From Glebionis coronaria (Eukaryota; Streptophyta; Magnoliopsida; Asterales; Asteraceae): a stretch of DNA of 64,000 nt. The notes beneath the pieces are model-generated. The model saw nothing but the letters and a program-made list of their open reading frames with translations, was not told where the DNA came from and made no database searches. This document shows, one piece after another, positions 10,886 to 22,338 of this stretch (position 1 is the stretch's first letter; every line of letters starts with the position of its first letter). A program made the position numbers and the translations under genes. Where the stretch lies: the NCBI GenBank assembly GCA_025667525.1, contig CM046881.1, positions 27,539,580-27,603,579 of the forward strand. The letters run 5' to 3'.

Positions 10886-13853
10886 TGTAACACCCCATTT
10901 AGATAAATGGCATGTCACGCGTAATTATGGCGTGTCATCAAAGCATGCAAGGTAATATGTAGCAAAACATACATGACCATAGGGAAAACCGGAATCAAAC
11001 ATCGGTTCCCAAACATAAGCCCAAAACATAACAAAGTAAATGAACTGAATGAAAGACCGAACAAGCATAAATATATGAAGGAAACAAGAGAAGAAGTCTA
11101 TGGCAGCTTCCATCCTATGCATGTCCTCCAAATGCTCGAGTCTTGGGTACCTGCCGTTTTGGGACATAGAAAGGAAAGTAACGGCTGAGCAAAACGCTCA
11201 GTGCACGGATATACAATATAGCATGAAATAGGATAAGCATGTAACATATAACAGCGGAAGACTAAGTTCTGAGTAGACTGGTTAAGTATTGAGAAAACTG
11301 GTTTTATAGTTTGAAAAGCCTTATGTTTATCTTATGAAAACTGTTTTAACATACATATACCATAGCCTATATAGGTCATGAAAAGGTCACGTGCATGAAT
11401 ACTTGGAGGGGTGACCTCATCATGCTGATTAGAGGGGATGCCTCTAATTAATATACTGGTCTGGGTAGGAGGGATCAACTCCTTGTGAAGGATGCAAGGC
11501 ACACACCACATTCACCTTGAAATACTGAATAAAACATGTAACTAGGATGCACCCATACACCCCACATGATATAATAATATGGCCAAAACTGAAAGGGACG
11601 CCACGAGCAATCACTCCGCCGTGGGGAAGTCATAACATTGGTGCCTCCAATGTTATGGTTATGGTACCTCCATAACTAGGTGAAACTGGTCATGCTTGTA
11701 TATGGCTATAGATTATGCTAATTAAACATAAGCAGTTCAAAACAATAAAACAAATACTGGGGAAAACAGTTGGCTGCATACGGGGAAATCCTAATAAGGA
11801 AAGAATGTCCATGCTGAAAGGACGGGAATCCGTACCTCAAGTCCAGTGAATGAACGGAAGAAAGACTCCTAATTCTGGATCACTAACGCTACATGAATAC
11901 ACACGTGTATAAGTATCGAATCACTGATTACGTACTGGGTTTTATGTCTCATCTTAGCTTACTTTGTATGTTTAGGTCATGGTTTACTGTTTAAAGCCTT
12001 AAACTGTGTTTATCTTGTATTCTGATTAATCTGATTAAGTATTACTGGTATTTCATGTATTATTATACTTACTGTGTAATAATAAGTAACTTTCCAAAAA
12101 TAGCAGGTTTCCAAAAATAGAAAGTTTCCAAAAATAGAAAGTTTCCAAAAAAAGAAAGTTTCCAAAAATAGAAAGTTTCCAAAAATAGAAAGTTTCCAAA
12201 AATAGAAAGTTACCAAAAATAGAAAGTTTCCTAAAATAGAATTTACTGCTTAAAATAGATTAGTTTCTAAAAATAGAAAGTTTCTAAAAATAGATCTGCT
12301 GCCTTAATTAAATAAGTTTCCATATATAGAAGGTTTCCATGATTAGATTAGCTGCCTGAAATAGATAGATTTCCATATATAGAAGGTTTCCATTAATAGA
12401 TTAGTTGCCTTATTTAATTAAGTTTCTATAAATAGAAGTTTCCATAATTAGAATTAAGCTGGTTACATAAGCTAACATATAAGTCTAAGTGTTTATAAGC
12501 TTGTTTCTTAAGTCATATGATATAGTGTATAGTTTAATTACTATTTCATGTATTTTAATTAAACTATAGGTTAAGCATTTTAATTAAAGTATAACATGTT
12601 TTAATTAAAATGGAATAAAATACTTAGGTTAAAATGTGTATTATTATGTATTAATAACATAACCTAAGTCATGTCTAAATTAATTAATTATAAGCATGTT
12701 TTAAATAATTAATTAATTATAACTTATAACATAAAAATACTTAGGTTAAATTAATATGATGCTAAATTAATATTTAAAAATAACCTAAGTCATGGTTTAA
12801 TTAATATCTCATGTTATTAATTAATTTATATCCTAAGTTCATAATTCATAAAATTAACATGTAGCATAAATCATGATTTAACCAACGAACCATGAATCGG
12901 GCATGAACTCGACACCGTACCCCGAGCCAACTCGGGGTACTTGTGTCCCCTTTGCTGCCGTGGGTCCCACATGCACCAACCAAGACCAAAATGGTCTTGG
13001 TGGTGGCGGCTAAAAGCAAACCGAACCCTCCTCGGGTTGGTTATACTAGGCGGCCAAAAACAAACACCCTCATATAACAACCTTTGATTTTAATTTACCC
13101 CAAAACATGTTAGATCTATGTTTAATTATCATGTTTTAATAAGAATAATAATAACATGTTCATGAAAATAATCAAAGATTTAAAAGAATTAAAAAGAAAG
13201 GTTTAGAATGATATATCAATACGTAGCTTGAAAGAGGATGAACAAACACGGTTTATAGCAATGGTTTTCAAGATCAAAATCAATCAACAACCACCTATGG
13301 TGGTCCTTAAGGTGGCGGCACAAAGAGACCAAGAGGAGAGAAAAACCTTTTTAGGTTAAATGCTTATTTTCTTGAAATGTAAAATGACATGAATATTTAC
13401 CATAACCCCCCCCCCCCTTCATGTAAAAGTCAATGGGCTAAGCCCATTTTGGTTATGTGTGCCGTGGGTATGGGGCCCCACATGGGGTACCCGTACCTTT
13501 TCTCGTGTCCTGATGTTTCGTGTTCGTTCGTGGTTAAACGTGTTCGTGTTTAAAGTGTTTCTGTTTATTTTATCATGTAGTTTATCGTATTATTTACACT
13601 CGTAATTAAGTACTTACGTAATTATTTTAGTTCGTGTTTTAAAATGGTGATCATGATTTAATTATGTTCACGTGAAATATCTATTATCTATTTATCATGA
13701 GTTTGTACGTAATCGATACTTATCATGTCATACACGTATGCACTTGCTTGATTATTAGCACATGAGTGTGATCAATACTAAATAGGGTAAGTTTTAATCT
13801 AGGACGTACGATCTTAAGGGCACTATTCATGGTAAAAGCATGCGGGTTTTACA
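10886..13853 (-). repeat. G1 3' LTR (left copy)
   Basis: 2,968 bp, starting TGTAACACC and ending GGTTTTACA in plus coordinates. It contains a 17-bp minisatellite (12091-12243), long TTAATTAA-rich stretches (12530-12800) and a C homopolymer near 13407. It is clearly related to the LTR of G3 and, inverted, to that of G2. The 71-codon frame inside is present in both LTRs only because LTRs are duplicates. Confidence 0.88.
12091..12243. repeat. 17-bp minisatellite in the G1 left LTR
   Basis: Nine tandem units of TTTCCAAAAATAGAAAG, the first ending CAGG and the last degenerate. Weaker, diverged units continue to about 12450. The right LTR has eight units. Confidence 0.85.
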
Positions 13854-13876
13854 ATTCTTCCCCCCTAAAAAGAATA
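13854..13876 (-). promoter_or_regulatory. G1 polypurine tract
   Basis: On the minus strand the sequence before the 3' LTR reads AGGGGGGAAGAAT, a purine run adjoining TGTAAAACCC. It is preceded by a CGGGGACGAATTATTC block typical of this group. Confidence 0.75.
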
Positions 13877-14059
13877 ATTCGTCCCCGAATTATAGATAAA
13901 GTAACTGGAAGCGAAACATACCCGAATCAAACTGGAAAGGTATGCAAAATAACGGAAATGGAGGTGACATGGTAGAAGGGAACGTGGAACGTGACATGTC
14001 TTGAAAAGACATGGAACGTGACGTGACTGAAAGGACGTATCAAATCGATAAGAGAAAAA

Positions 14060-14165
14060 TGGATAAGAAGTCCGGATGAACTTGTCCGTTTCCAAGTGGC
14101 CTCCCTCTTGGAATGGTTCCTTCAATAGATCCTGACACTAATGATAAATCTTGGTCTTCCTGACC
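14060..14165 (-). pseudogene. pol: G1 chromodomain remnant
   Basis: This aligns by eye with the end of the G3 pol gene at 45745-45810: the same GTAAGAAGTCC-like start (minus-strand 3' end), then the AAGTGGCCTCCCTCTTGG block against CATGTGGCTTCCCGCTCGG. In G3 that block encodes the REATWET motif of the chromodomain. Here the frame is broken. Confidence 0.6.
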
Positions 14166-14590
14166 TTGACTTGGAGTAAGAAGAAATTCTTGGTTATCAA
14201 CGGAAGGTAGATCCCCTAAATTCGATCGTGGAAAATAAGAGTTAACGTGCAAGGGTAACTGAAACGTTACGATGCAAGACAATCTGACTTAACTGATAAT
14301 TAGAAACGATGCGCGAGACATAAAGAAACGTAGTACGTGAAAAATTTTGAACGTGATACGTGAAAAATTTTGAACGTGCTACGTGGAGATATGGCGAGTG
14401 TAGTATGAGTAAACATATCATGATCCATGATACGTGTAACCTATTTTTATCATGATATGAGGAACGTGGAATGAACATGACATGTGAGACATATCGTGAT
14501 CATAGAATATAATGGCGGTAACGCTAAACGCTACAAGGTGAGACGTGGAATATGACGTGAAACGTCAATCTGATGATGGAGAGTTATACT
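14166..14590. repeat. G1 region rich in ACGTG words
   Basis: Dense, imperfect repetition of words such as AACGTGA, ACGTGAAAC and ATGAACGTG fills this stretch, with related words at 13980-14040 and 14650-14710. The same kind of array occurs inverted in G2 at 62530-62960, again next to the integrase remnant, so it is an inherited part of the defective family. Confidence 0.6.
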
Positions 14591-14869
14591 AAACTTGGGT
14601 CTGGTCTCACAAGTTCTTGCAAACTTCCCAGAATGAGGAAAGAAATGAACGTAAAATCGTAAGCCAAAATACGATCATGAACGTGAATAGTGTCATGAAC
14701 GTGAGCGCGAAAGCAAGTCGTGGAATTAGAATGAAGATGTGAAGTAAGTTAGGAGTACAATTACGAATCTTTGTCTTACCCGATAGCTGAGGGATTGCCA
14801 AGTGATCGGATGAGCCTTGGCTGGAACATGTTTGTTCAATCTGTTGGTTCTGAAATCCGTACGGATGTA

Positions 14870-15090
14870 AGGATTCTGCAGACTTGATCAAACTGTTGAC
14901 AATAACCCAGATAGCATCATGCTTCTTCTGAGTTTGCTGAAATCTGGTAACTAAAATCCATGGAGATCTTGTCCCTTTTCGATTCACAATTTCATATGAT
15001 GAAAACATCCCAGTTTGTTGGTGTCCTATCTTAACCTGTTGGTATGTCAGGTACCTAGATATGAACGTAACTGTATCTTGCTTCGTAGAA
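14870..15090 (-). pseudogene. pol: G1 integrase remnant
   Basis: The minus strand shows a degraded zinc-finger end (a YQQVKIGHQ-like peptide near 15045, where G3 has CQQVKIEHQ) and the start of the core (KKHDAIWVIV near 14920). The first zinc-finger cysteine is lost and stops follow. The rest of the integrase core is gone, replaced by repeat-rich sequence. Confidence 0.7.
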
Positions 15091-15339
15091 CTTGATACCT
15101 AGGAGTTTGCGAAACTCAGAGTCTCTGAATCTAGACTTCTCCTAGCGTATAATTTTCTAGAACACCTAATGTAGTGTAGGGTTCTCTCCTTTACGCATAA
15201 GCTGAGTCATGGTAAGATTAACCATAGAAACCCATGTGATTCAGTGTGTCACTGTAATCAACCAGAATTGATATTGGAAAAAAAATTCCAGGGTGGAATT
15301 TCTCTTGTCATAGAATTTGCAACATAGTGCAGATATGGT
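15091..15339 (-). other. G1 interior, unrecognised
   Basis: I see no motif between the RT and integrase remnants. The RNase H domain is missing or too decayed to recognise. Confidence 0.4.
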
Positions 15340-15725
15340 CTTCCTGTTCTTCTCTAGGCTTAGAGGAAATCAGGTTATCCTCAATGAAAACGCTGATGAA
15401 TTTGTTTAGGAGTTCATGGAAACTCAATTTATTAAGTCCATAATGCGGTTGGAGCATTGATGAGACTAATTCAAAATCATAAATCTAGCATGACCGAGTC
15501 GTGTACGAATAGCAGTCATAGACATGTCCTGCTTTTTCACTCGTCACTGTTGGCAGCATGATCGTGAGTTCGATCTTGGAAAAGTGATTAACACCATACG
15601 GTTGATTGGACATGTTGTCAATATGAGGAGGAGATAACGGTCATGAATGGTGATTTGTTTAAGTCGACGGTAGTCGACACATAATCTCATGGTACCATCC
15701 TTCTCCTTGAAGGTTCTTCTGGAGT
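15340..15725 (-). pseudogene. pol: G1 reverse transcriptase remnant
   Basis: This stretch parallels the RT of G3 (47990-48375). Shared blocks include the one around the metal-binding motif (CTTAGAGGAAATCAGG near 15357, against CTTAGAGAAAATCAGG in G3), the ATCTTGGAAAAGTG block near 15573 and a final TCTCCTTGAAGGTTCTTC block near 15700. Numerous small indels and stops remove any coding capacity. Confidence 0.65.
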
Positions 15726-16240
15726 GTAAGGAACAATTTTGGAATAATCCGTTGGTTATACGTAAAAGGACCTTAGTAGTCGTGTGTTACTGACAGCTAG
15801 AAAATTTTAGCAATTATGGCTAACAAAGCACGTGCTTGAAAAGCATAGATAATTTGTACAGATTTTCCCAATGGAAAATCAAGCTGAATGTATTCAGGAG
15901 CCTGAACATTACTGTACATAATTATGAATCATAGCATGGTGTGGTGTTCATAGTACATAATTAGGATAAGATTCATCTCGTGTCTGTCCGAGGAAATGCG
16001 TTAGCAGCTTGGATCTTATCATTAAGCTGAAGGAAAACCTTTGTATGCGTGGGAATACAAAAGGCGTCCTTCATGGTTATGAATATATGAACTATGGTGA
16101 AAGAAATGAAAGTGACATCGGCAACATGACAGTTCTCACTGATGCGCCGATAATGGTATTGAAATTCTTGTGGCCTGATTAATACATGGCACAACAACAT
16201 AGATATACCCTTGGAGGGTACCCTGAATTCCTTAGAAATG
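15726..16240 (-). other. G1 interior between RT and gag remnants
   Basis: Protease and the RT N-terminus are expected here. Only vague similarity is left and no motif is readable. Open frames are accidental. Confidence 0.4.
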
Positions 16241-16249
16241 TTCCATAGT

Positions 16250-16395
16250 TGGACGTGAGTCATGTGTCTTGACTCGTTTCTTGGAACAATAAGCATGACA
16301 TATGTCTTGACTGGTGTCTTGACATGTGTCCTCAGAAAGTATACATGAGACATGTGTCTTGACTGATGTCTTGACATGTGTCTCGAGATGTGAAA
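16250..16395. repeat. G1 array of GACACATGTC-type repeats
   Basis: On the minus strand the words GACACATGTC, AAGACATCAGTC and AAGACACCAGTC alternate about every 16-35 bp. The same words, in the same order relative to gag, occur in G2 at 60695-60800. Confidence 0.65.
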
Positions 16396-16456
16396 CAATT
16401 AGAACTACAAATATTAGGTTAATATGCCAGAATTGGTGGATCGGTTGGACTACTGA

Positions 16457-16637
16457 TCATTTGTATGTCTGATCACGTCCGTGGTCGGAGCCTCGGTTGC
16501 GATTTCTAGGATAGTTGCTGTCATAGTAGTGGTTACTATCATCTTGTCTGTCGGTTCCATGACGGTCATTCTCATGAATGTGACTCATGTAACTATTCAG
16601 CTGAGTGGCCGGCTGGTACTGGTTTGCACTCATATGG
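16457..16637 (-). pseudogene. gag: G1 gag C-terminal remnant
   Basis: On the minus strand, from 16637, a His/Asp/Asn/Arg-rich frame contains QYQPATQ and NDRHGTDRQDD. It parallels the Gag tail of G3, which has SQPATQQQ and NDRSATDRR. It is preceded immediately by TGTCATTTCAG (AG at 16639-16638), which looks like a splice acceptor at the same place as the first one in G3. The upstream Gag core is not recognisable. Confidence 0.6.
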
Positions 16638-17540
16638 CTGAAATGACAGCCGAACGACGTGTGACATGTAACTATGAATTTGGGACAATGATTGATGGGA
16701 ATTGTCTGATGGTGAAGCATCTTCTCGTCCAATTGCTTTGCTCCGACGCCTTTGTCTTCGTCTTTTAGGATCTCCAGGTTGTGAACAGCATCAGCATCAG
16801 CATCTCGTAGCGTCTCCCAACATCAGCAGCATCAACCTTCAGTAACATCTCCAAGCTATGAGCGGCATCGACAACCTTGTAGAATATCAGCAAGTGAACA
16901 TACGCCTGAGATGATTTAGAATCGACTAGCGAATACTCGTGAAGTATTGCAAGTGGAATACACATGGATTAAGGTACATGTAATACACATGAAATACGGT
17001 ACGTGGAGTACACATGGAATGCACCTGAAATGATCGGTATGGGCTCGATCATTTGTCATGATTTAAGGAAAGTAAACCGGTTAATCGGTTAGGAAAACCA
17101 TCATGATAACCTGGCAGTATTAACATAGACATCATTCTGGTTGCATAGAGAAACGCTAAAGTGTGGTTACACAAAATTCAACGATGATTTGCCTGACAGC
17201 ATGATCAATGGAAACCAACCATGATTATCATTAAAGCATGATTCAAGAAATCTAACAATGTCTTGCAGGACAACGTAAATAACAAAAGAGGCGTGAAACA
17301 TAATTAACATGAAGACGGAATTATCATGACGAAACATGAAACCATCTATTACGAAGAAGTGTATAACATAATCAGCATGAAACTGAAGTTAACCATGACA
17401 GTATGAAGGCATACTTGACATAAAAACATAATAACTTATGATGGGACATGAAAATTTTTTTATGCCAATTTAAATCATGAGAAAAAAATTTTATGCAAGA
17501 AAACAGTGCATGAATGCGTAATGTAGTTTATAAAACCTTT
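16638..17540 (-). other. G1 interior between leader and gag tail
   Basis: This holds a region of GTAC/CATGTGTA words (16950-17035), also found in G2 at 31760-31925, and otherwise decayed sequence where the Gag core should lie. No coding frame survives. Confidence 0.45.
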
Positions 17541-17551
17541 ATATGTGTGAG

Positions 17552-17615
17552 GGAACGCCTATGGGTCGGTTCCAAAACAAAAGACATGGCGAGGGGACGC
17601 CTATGGATCGGTCCC
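17552..17615 (-). promoter_or_regulatory. G1 leader hairpins with conserved loop
   Basis: There are two stem-loops in the element's RNA sense. The hairpin at 17552-17573 has stem GGAAC/GTTCC. The one at 17594-17615 has stem GGGAC/GTCCC. Both have a 12-nt loop, CGACCCATAGGC and CGATCCATAGGC. The stems differ by a compensating pair change, which points to RNA structure. Confidence 0.75.
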
Positions 17616-17909
17616 AAAGTTAAAAGTTTCGATAAAAGCACATGCGACTAAATAGGGCCAGTCCTGTACCAACCATTACTTAGTCAAAATTCCTGCAACA
17701 GATGACATATGATATAAATGCATGAATGCATGGAACATAATAATTAAAAGTCATTGTCAAAACTTAACAGAAAAAATTTTTATGTGAAAATTATGAACTA
17801 CTGGGGTCAGTCCACATCGTCACAGTTCACGAGGAACATCATGCATAGACAATGACACATAACTAAGTATGGATGACGGAAGTTCATTCCATATTAGTAA
17901 GACGATACT

Positions 17910-18012
17910 GGTGAAAACATCATGGTGAAAACAACAAGGTGCTAAAAACGTCATGGCTAAAACAAAAGGTGCTGAAAACATAATGGTTAAAACAACAAAG
18001 CGCTGAAACATC
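17910..18012. repeat. G1 leader tandem repeat, about 30 bp
   Basis: Three to four imperfect units built on GGTGCTGAAAACATCATGG followed by TTAAAACAACAA. They lie between the primer-binding site and the leader hairpins and are not seen in G2 or G3. Confidence 0.65.
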
Positions 18013-18105
18013 AATACGTGGAATAACAATCGTTGGCTTAGGAAGCTCCTGGTGACTACCCACTAGTCACAGGTCGAGTTTTAGAGCCTACAGGTCGAAG
18101 CCTTG

Positions 18106-18117
18106 GCTCTGATACCA
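18106..18117 (-). promoter_or_regulatory. G1 primer-binding site
   Basis: TGGTATCAGAGC on the minus strand, the usual initiator-Met tRNA site, four bases inside the 5' LTR (18122). Confidence 0.85.
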
Positions 18118-18121
18118 TAAT

Positions 18122-21063
18122 TGTAACACCCCATTTAGACAAATGGCATGTCACGCGTAATTATGGCGTGTCATCAAAGCATGCAAGGTAATATGTAGCA
18201 AAACATACATGACCATAGGGAAAACCGGAATCAAACATCGGTTCCTAAACATAAGCCCAAAACATAACAAAGTAAATGAACTGAATGAAAGACTGAACAA
18301 GCATAAATATATGAAGGAAACAGGAGAAGAAGTCTATGGCAGCTTCCATCCTATGCATGTCCTCCAAATGCTCGAGTCTTGGGTACCTGCCGTTTTGGGA
18401 CATGGAAAGGAAAGTAACGGCTGAGCAAAACGCTCAGTGCACGGATATACAATACAGCATGAAATAGGATAAGCATGTAACATATAACAGCGGAAGACTA
18501 AGTTCTGAATAGACTGGTTAAGTATTGAGAAAACTGGTTTTATAGTTTGAAAAGCCTTATGTTTATCTTATGAAAACTGTTTTAACATACATATACCATA
18601 GCCCATATAGGTCATGAAAAGGTCACGTGCATGAATACTTGGAGGGGTGACCTCATCATGCTGATTAGAGGGGATGCCTCTAATTAATATACTGGTCTGG
18701 GTAGGAGGGATCAACTCCTTGTGAAGGATGCAAGGCACACACCACATTCACCTTGAAATACTGAATAAAACATGTAACTAGGATGCACCCATACGCCCCA
18801 CGTGATATAATAATATGGCCAAAACTGAAAGGGACGCCACGAGCAATCACTCCGCTGTGGGGAAGTCATAACATTGGTGCCTCCAATGTTATGGTTATGG
18901 TACCTCCATAACTAGGTGAAACTGGTCATGCTGGTATATGGCTATAGATTATGCTAATTAAACATAAGAAGTTCAAAACAATAAAACAAATACTGGGGAA
19001 AACAGTTGGCTGCATACGGGGAAATCCTAATAAGGAAAGAATGTCCATGCTGAAAGGACGGGAATCCGTACCTCAAGTCCAGTGAATGAACGGAAGAAAG
19101 ACTCCTAATTCTGGATCACTAACGCTACATGAATACACACGTGTATAAGTATCGAATCACTGATTACGTACTAGGTTTTATGTCTCATCTTAGCTTACTT
19201 TGTATGTTTAGGTCATGGTTTACTGTTTAAAGCCTTAAACTGTGTTTATCTTGTATTCTGATTAATCTGATTAAGTATTACTGGTATTTCATGTATTATT
19301 ATACTTACTGTGTAATAATAAGTAACTTTCCAAAAATAGCAGGTTTCCAAAAATAGAAAGTTTCCAAAAATAGAAAGTTTCCAAAAATAGAAAGTTTCCA
19401 AAAATAGAAAGTTTCCAAAAATAGAAAGTTACCAAAAATAGAAAGTTTCCTAAAATAGAATTTACTGCTTAAAATAGATTAGTTTCTAAAAATAGAAAGT
19501 TTCTAAAAATAGATCAACTGCCTTAATTAAATAAGTTTCCATATATAGAAGGTTTCCATGATTAGATTAGCTGCCTGAAATAGATTGATTTCAATATATA
19601 GAAGGTTTCCATTAATAGATTAGTTGCCTTATTTAATTAAGTTTCTATAAATAGAAGTTTCCATAATTAGAATTAAGCTGGTTACATAAGTTAACATATA
19701 AGTCTAAGTGTTTATAAGCTTGTTTCTTAAGTCATATGATATAGTGTATAGTTTAATTACTATTTCATGTATTTTAATTAAACTATAGGTTAAGCATTTT
19801 AATTAAAGTATAACATGTTTTAATTAAAATGGAATAAAATACTTAGGTTAAAATGTGTATTATTATGTATTAATAACATAACCTAAGTCATGTCTAAATT
19901 AATTAATTATAAGCATGTTTTAAATAATTAATTAATTATAACTTATAACATAAAAATACTTAGGTTAAATTAATATCATGCTAAATTAATAATTAAAAAT
20001 AACATAAGTCATGGTTTAATTAATATCTCATGTTATTAATTAATTTATATCCTAAGTTCATAATTCATAAAATTAACATGTAGCATAAATCATGATTTAA
20101 CCAACGAACCATGAATCGGGCATGAACTCGACACCGTACCCCGAGCCAACTCGGGGTACTTGTGTCCCCTTTGCTGCCGTGGGTCCCACATGCACCAACC
20201 AAGACCAAAATGGTCTTGGTGGTGGCGGCTAAAAGCAAACCGAACCCCCCTCGGGTTGGTTATACTAGGCGGCCAAAAACAAACACCCTCATATAACAAC
20301 CTTTGATTTTAATTTACCCCAAAACATGTTAGATCTATGTTTAATTATCATGTTTTAATAAGAATAATAATAACATGTTCATGAAAATAATCAAAGATTT
20401 AAAAGAATTAAAAAGAAAGGTTTAGAATGATATACCAATACGTAGCTTGAAAGAGGATCAACAAACACGGTTTATAGCAATGGTTTTCAAGATCAAAATC
20501 AATCAACAACCACCTATGGTGGTCCTTAAGGTGGCGGCACAAAGAGAACAAGAGGAGAGAAAAACCTTTTTAGGTTAAATGCTTATTTTCTTGAAATGTA
20601 AAATGAAATGAATATTTACCATAACCCCCCCCCCCCTTCATGTAAAAGTCAATGGGCTAAGGCCATTTTGGTTATGTGTGCCGTGGGTATGGGGCCCCAC
20701 ATGGGGTACCCGTACCTTTTCTCGTGTCCCGATGTTTCGTGTTCGTTCGTGGTTAAACGTGTTCGTGTTTAAAGTTATTTTATCATGTAGTTTATCGTAT
20801 TATTTACACTCGTAATTAAGTACTTACGTAATTATTTTAGTTCGTGTTTTAAAATGGTGATCATGATTTAATTATGTTCACGTGAAATATCTATTAACTG
20901 TTTATCATGAGTTTGTACGTAATCGATACTTATCATGTCATACACGTATGCACTTGCTTGATTATTAGCACATGAGTGTGATCAATACTAAATAGGGTAA
21001 GTTTTAATCTAGGACGTACGATCTTAAGGGCACTATTCATGGTAAAAGCATGCGGGTTTTACA
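18122..21063 (-). repeat. G1 5' LTR (right copy)
   Basis: 2,942 bp and very similar to 10886-13853. The 26-bp length difference comes largely from one fewer 17-bp unit (eight units at 19327-19462) and a roughly 10-bp deletion near 20775. Confidence 0.88.
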
Positions 21064-21068
21064 CCTAC

Positions 21069-21359
21069 TATTAATATGAAATGAATAATGGTGAAAGGTG
21101 TGTCTAACCCTTCTGCCAATGGGTTCCTTTTATACTACAAGGAAACCCTAATACTACATTAAACATAAACGTGTAACTCCTGATATGCATATCCTTTCCT
21201 AACATATCTCATGCATATCCTAACAAACTACTAAGAATAATAATGTTTAACTTTATACTAGACCAGGAGCACGTATTGCTCCTACTACTACTAGGACCAG
21301 GAGGAACTACATACCTCCTAGTTTATCTATTACAAATATCTATTCCATAGGTCCTAACA
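21069..21359 (-). mobile_element. C1 3' LTR, proximal part
   Basis: It begins on the minus strand with TGTTAGGACC at 21359, directly after the polypurine tract. Together with 10737-10885 it makes a 440-bp LTR interrupted by G1. Confidence 0.8.
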
Positions 21360-21374
21360 ATCCTCCCCTAAACT
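21360..21374 (-). promoter_or_regulatory. C1 polypurine tract
   Basis: On the minus strand GTTTAGGGGAGGAT adjoins the LTR start TGTTAGGACC. In this family the tract primes plus-strand DNA synthesis. Confidence 0.8.
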
Positions 21375-21649
21375 TTAATTTGACTGGTTGAGTTCAAGTT
21401 TCTTGGTAGATCTTACAAAACAGCACGAGGATTGAAACAGCAAAACAAATAGCAGCAATATAACCATCAGAATTGAAAACATAAAGACTGCTGCAACTAG
21501 TAACTCCGAGAAGCTTCTTGAAAGCTTGGAACATATCTGCACCTGGTTGAATCTTCACCGCAACATGAGAAGATTTGATAAGCCTTTACCAAGTAGCTGC
21601 TCGCTCTTGGGCTAGCTAGTCTTTGTGGTGGAATAAGCATCACCCTGTG

Positions 21650-22065
21650 AGACCAGAACCCATCCCAACTCTTAGAACGTAAATCAATGGTGAGTGGGGG
21701 TACCCTAATGATTTTGGTCAAATCATCACAGCCGTCAACGGATTTGATTTAGATCTTTACCAGAAGCCGTACCCTTCCGGAGTAGCCAACTCTTAGCAAT
21801 AAAGCATCGGTGAGCTGAAAACCCTATAGCTTTGAGCAAGCTATTACAGCTATCAACGGATTTGATATGAGTCATTACCAAGAGCCGTACCCCCTTGGAC
21901 TAGCCACTTTTCAGTCTAGGACCAAGGCAAGTGAAAACCATCCAATTTTAGGTAAACTGGCAACCATCAACGGATTTGATAATCACACCAGAGCCGTACC
22001 CTCATGGAATCAACTCTTTCTTGTCTGCAAGACATGGTGAGTTGAGCATCATTTGTTGTGTGGAC
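21650..22065. repeat. C1 3' untranslated tandem repeats, about 116 bp
   Basis: Three to four diverged units lie between the accessory ORF and the polypurine tract. The anchor TCAACGGATTTGAT recurs at 21735, 21853 and 21967 (periods 118 and 114), each followed by AGCCGTACCC. A CAACTCTT...GGTGAG block recurs as well. Such repeats before the 3' LTR are common in this lineage. Confidence 0.75.
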
Positions 22066-22338
22066 TAGGTCCAACACCAGTAGTATATCTCATGACAACC
22101 CAAGTGTGAAAAATCCAAGTGTGAAACAAGTTCATGATGGAAAAGTATAAGCATATATTATATGATTTACAAGGTTGAAATTCCATCACATGTTAGAAGT
22201 ATAATCAAATATTATATAAAAGTATGTTTTGTTTTGTTTTTTAAACAAACAAACTAAGGAAAGTGTTAGTCACCAATCACTGTACATATTGGTGAAAAGA
22301 ATGTATAAAGTATCAAAAGTAGAGTAGAAACAAACCAA
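22066..22338 (-). other. C1 3' untranslated sequence
   Basis: AT-rich sequence after the accessory ORF with no motif recognised. Confidence 0.4.

Larger units (their letters stand above)
10886..21063 (-). mobile_element. Gypsy element G1 (decayed chromovirus), complete with two LTRs
   Basis: It is flanked by a CCTAC duplication (10881-10885 and 21064-21068). The left LTR is 10886-13853 and the right LTR 18122-21063, both bounded by TG...CA. The primer-binding site at 18106-18117, read on the minus strand, is TGGTATCAGAGC. The 4.3-kb interior keeps only traces of gag, RT, integrase and chromodomain, with arrays of short repeats between them. The LTRs are still very similar to each other while the interior is ruined, so the copy probably amplified as an already defective (non-autonomous) family. 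Confidence 0.88.

Noticed and set aside
10973..11188. 71-codon frame that recurs nearly identically at 18209-18424
   Set aside because: The two copies are the two LTRs of G1, so conservation reflects LTR duplication and not coding constraint.
12091..12243. Regular repeats that could suggest a CRISPR array
   Set aside because: Units are directly tandem with no unique spacers, in an LTR of a plant retrotransposon.
13407..13418. C homopolymer run in the G1 LTR (also near 20626)
   Set aside because: Probably simple slippage sequence. It may also be a sequencing-length artefact.
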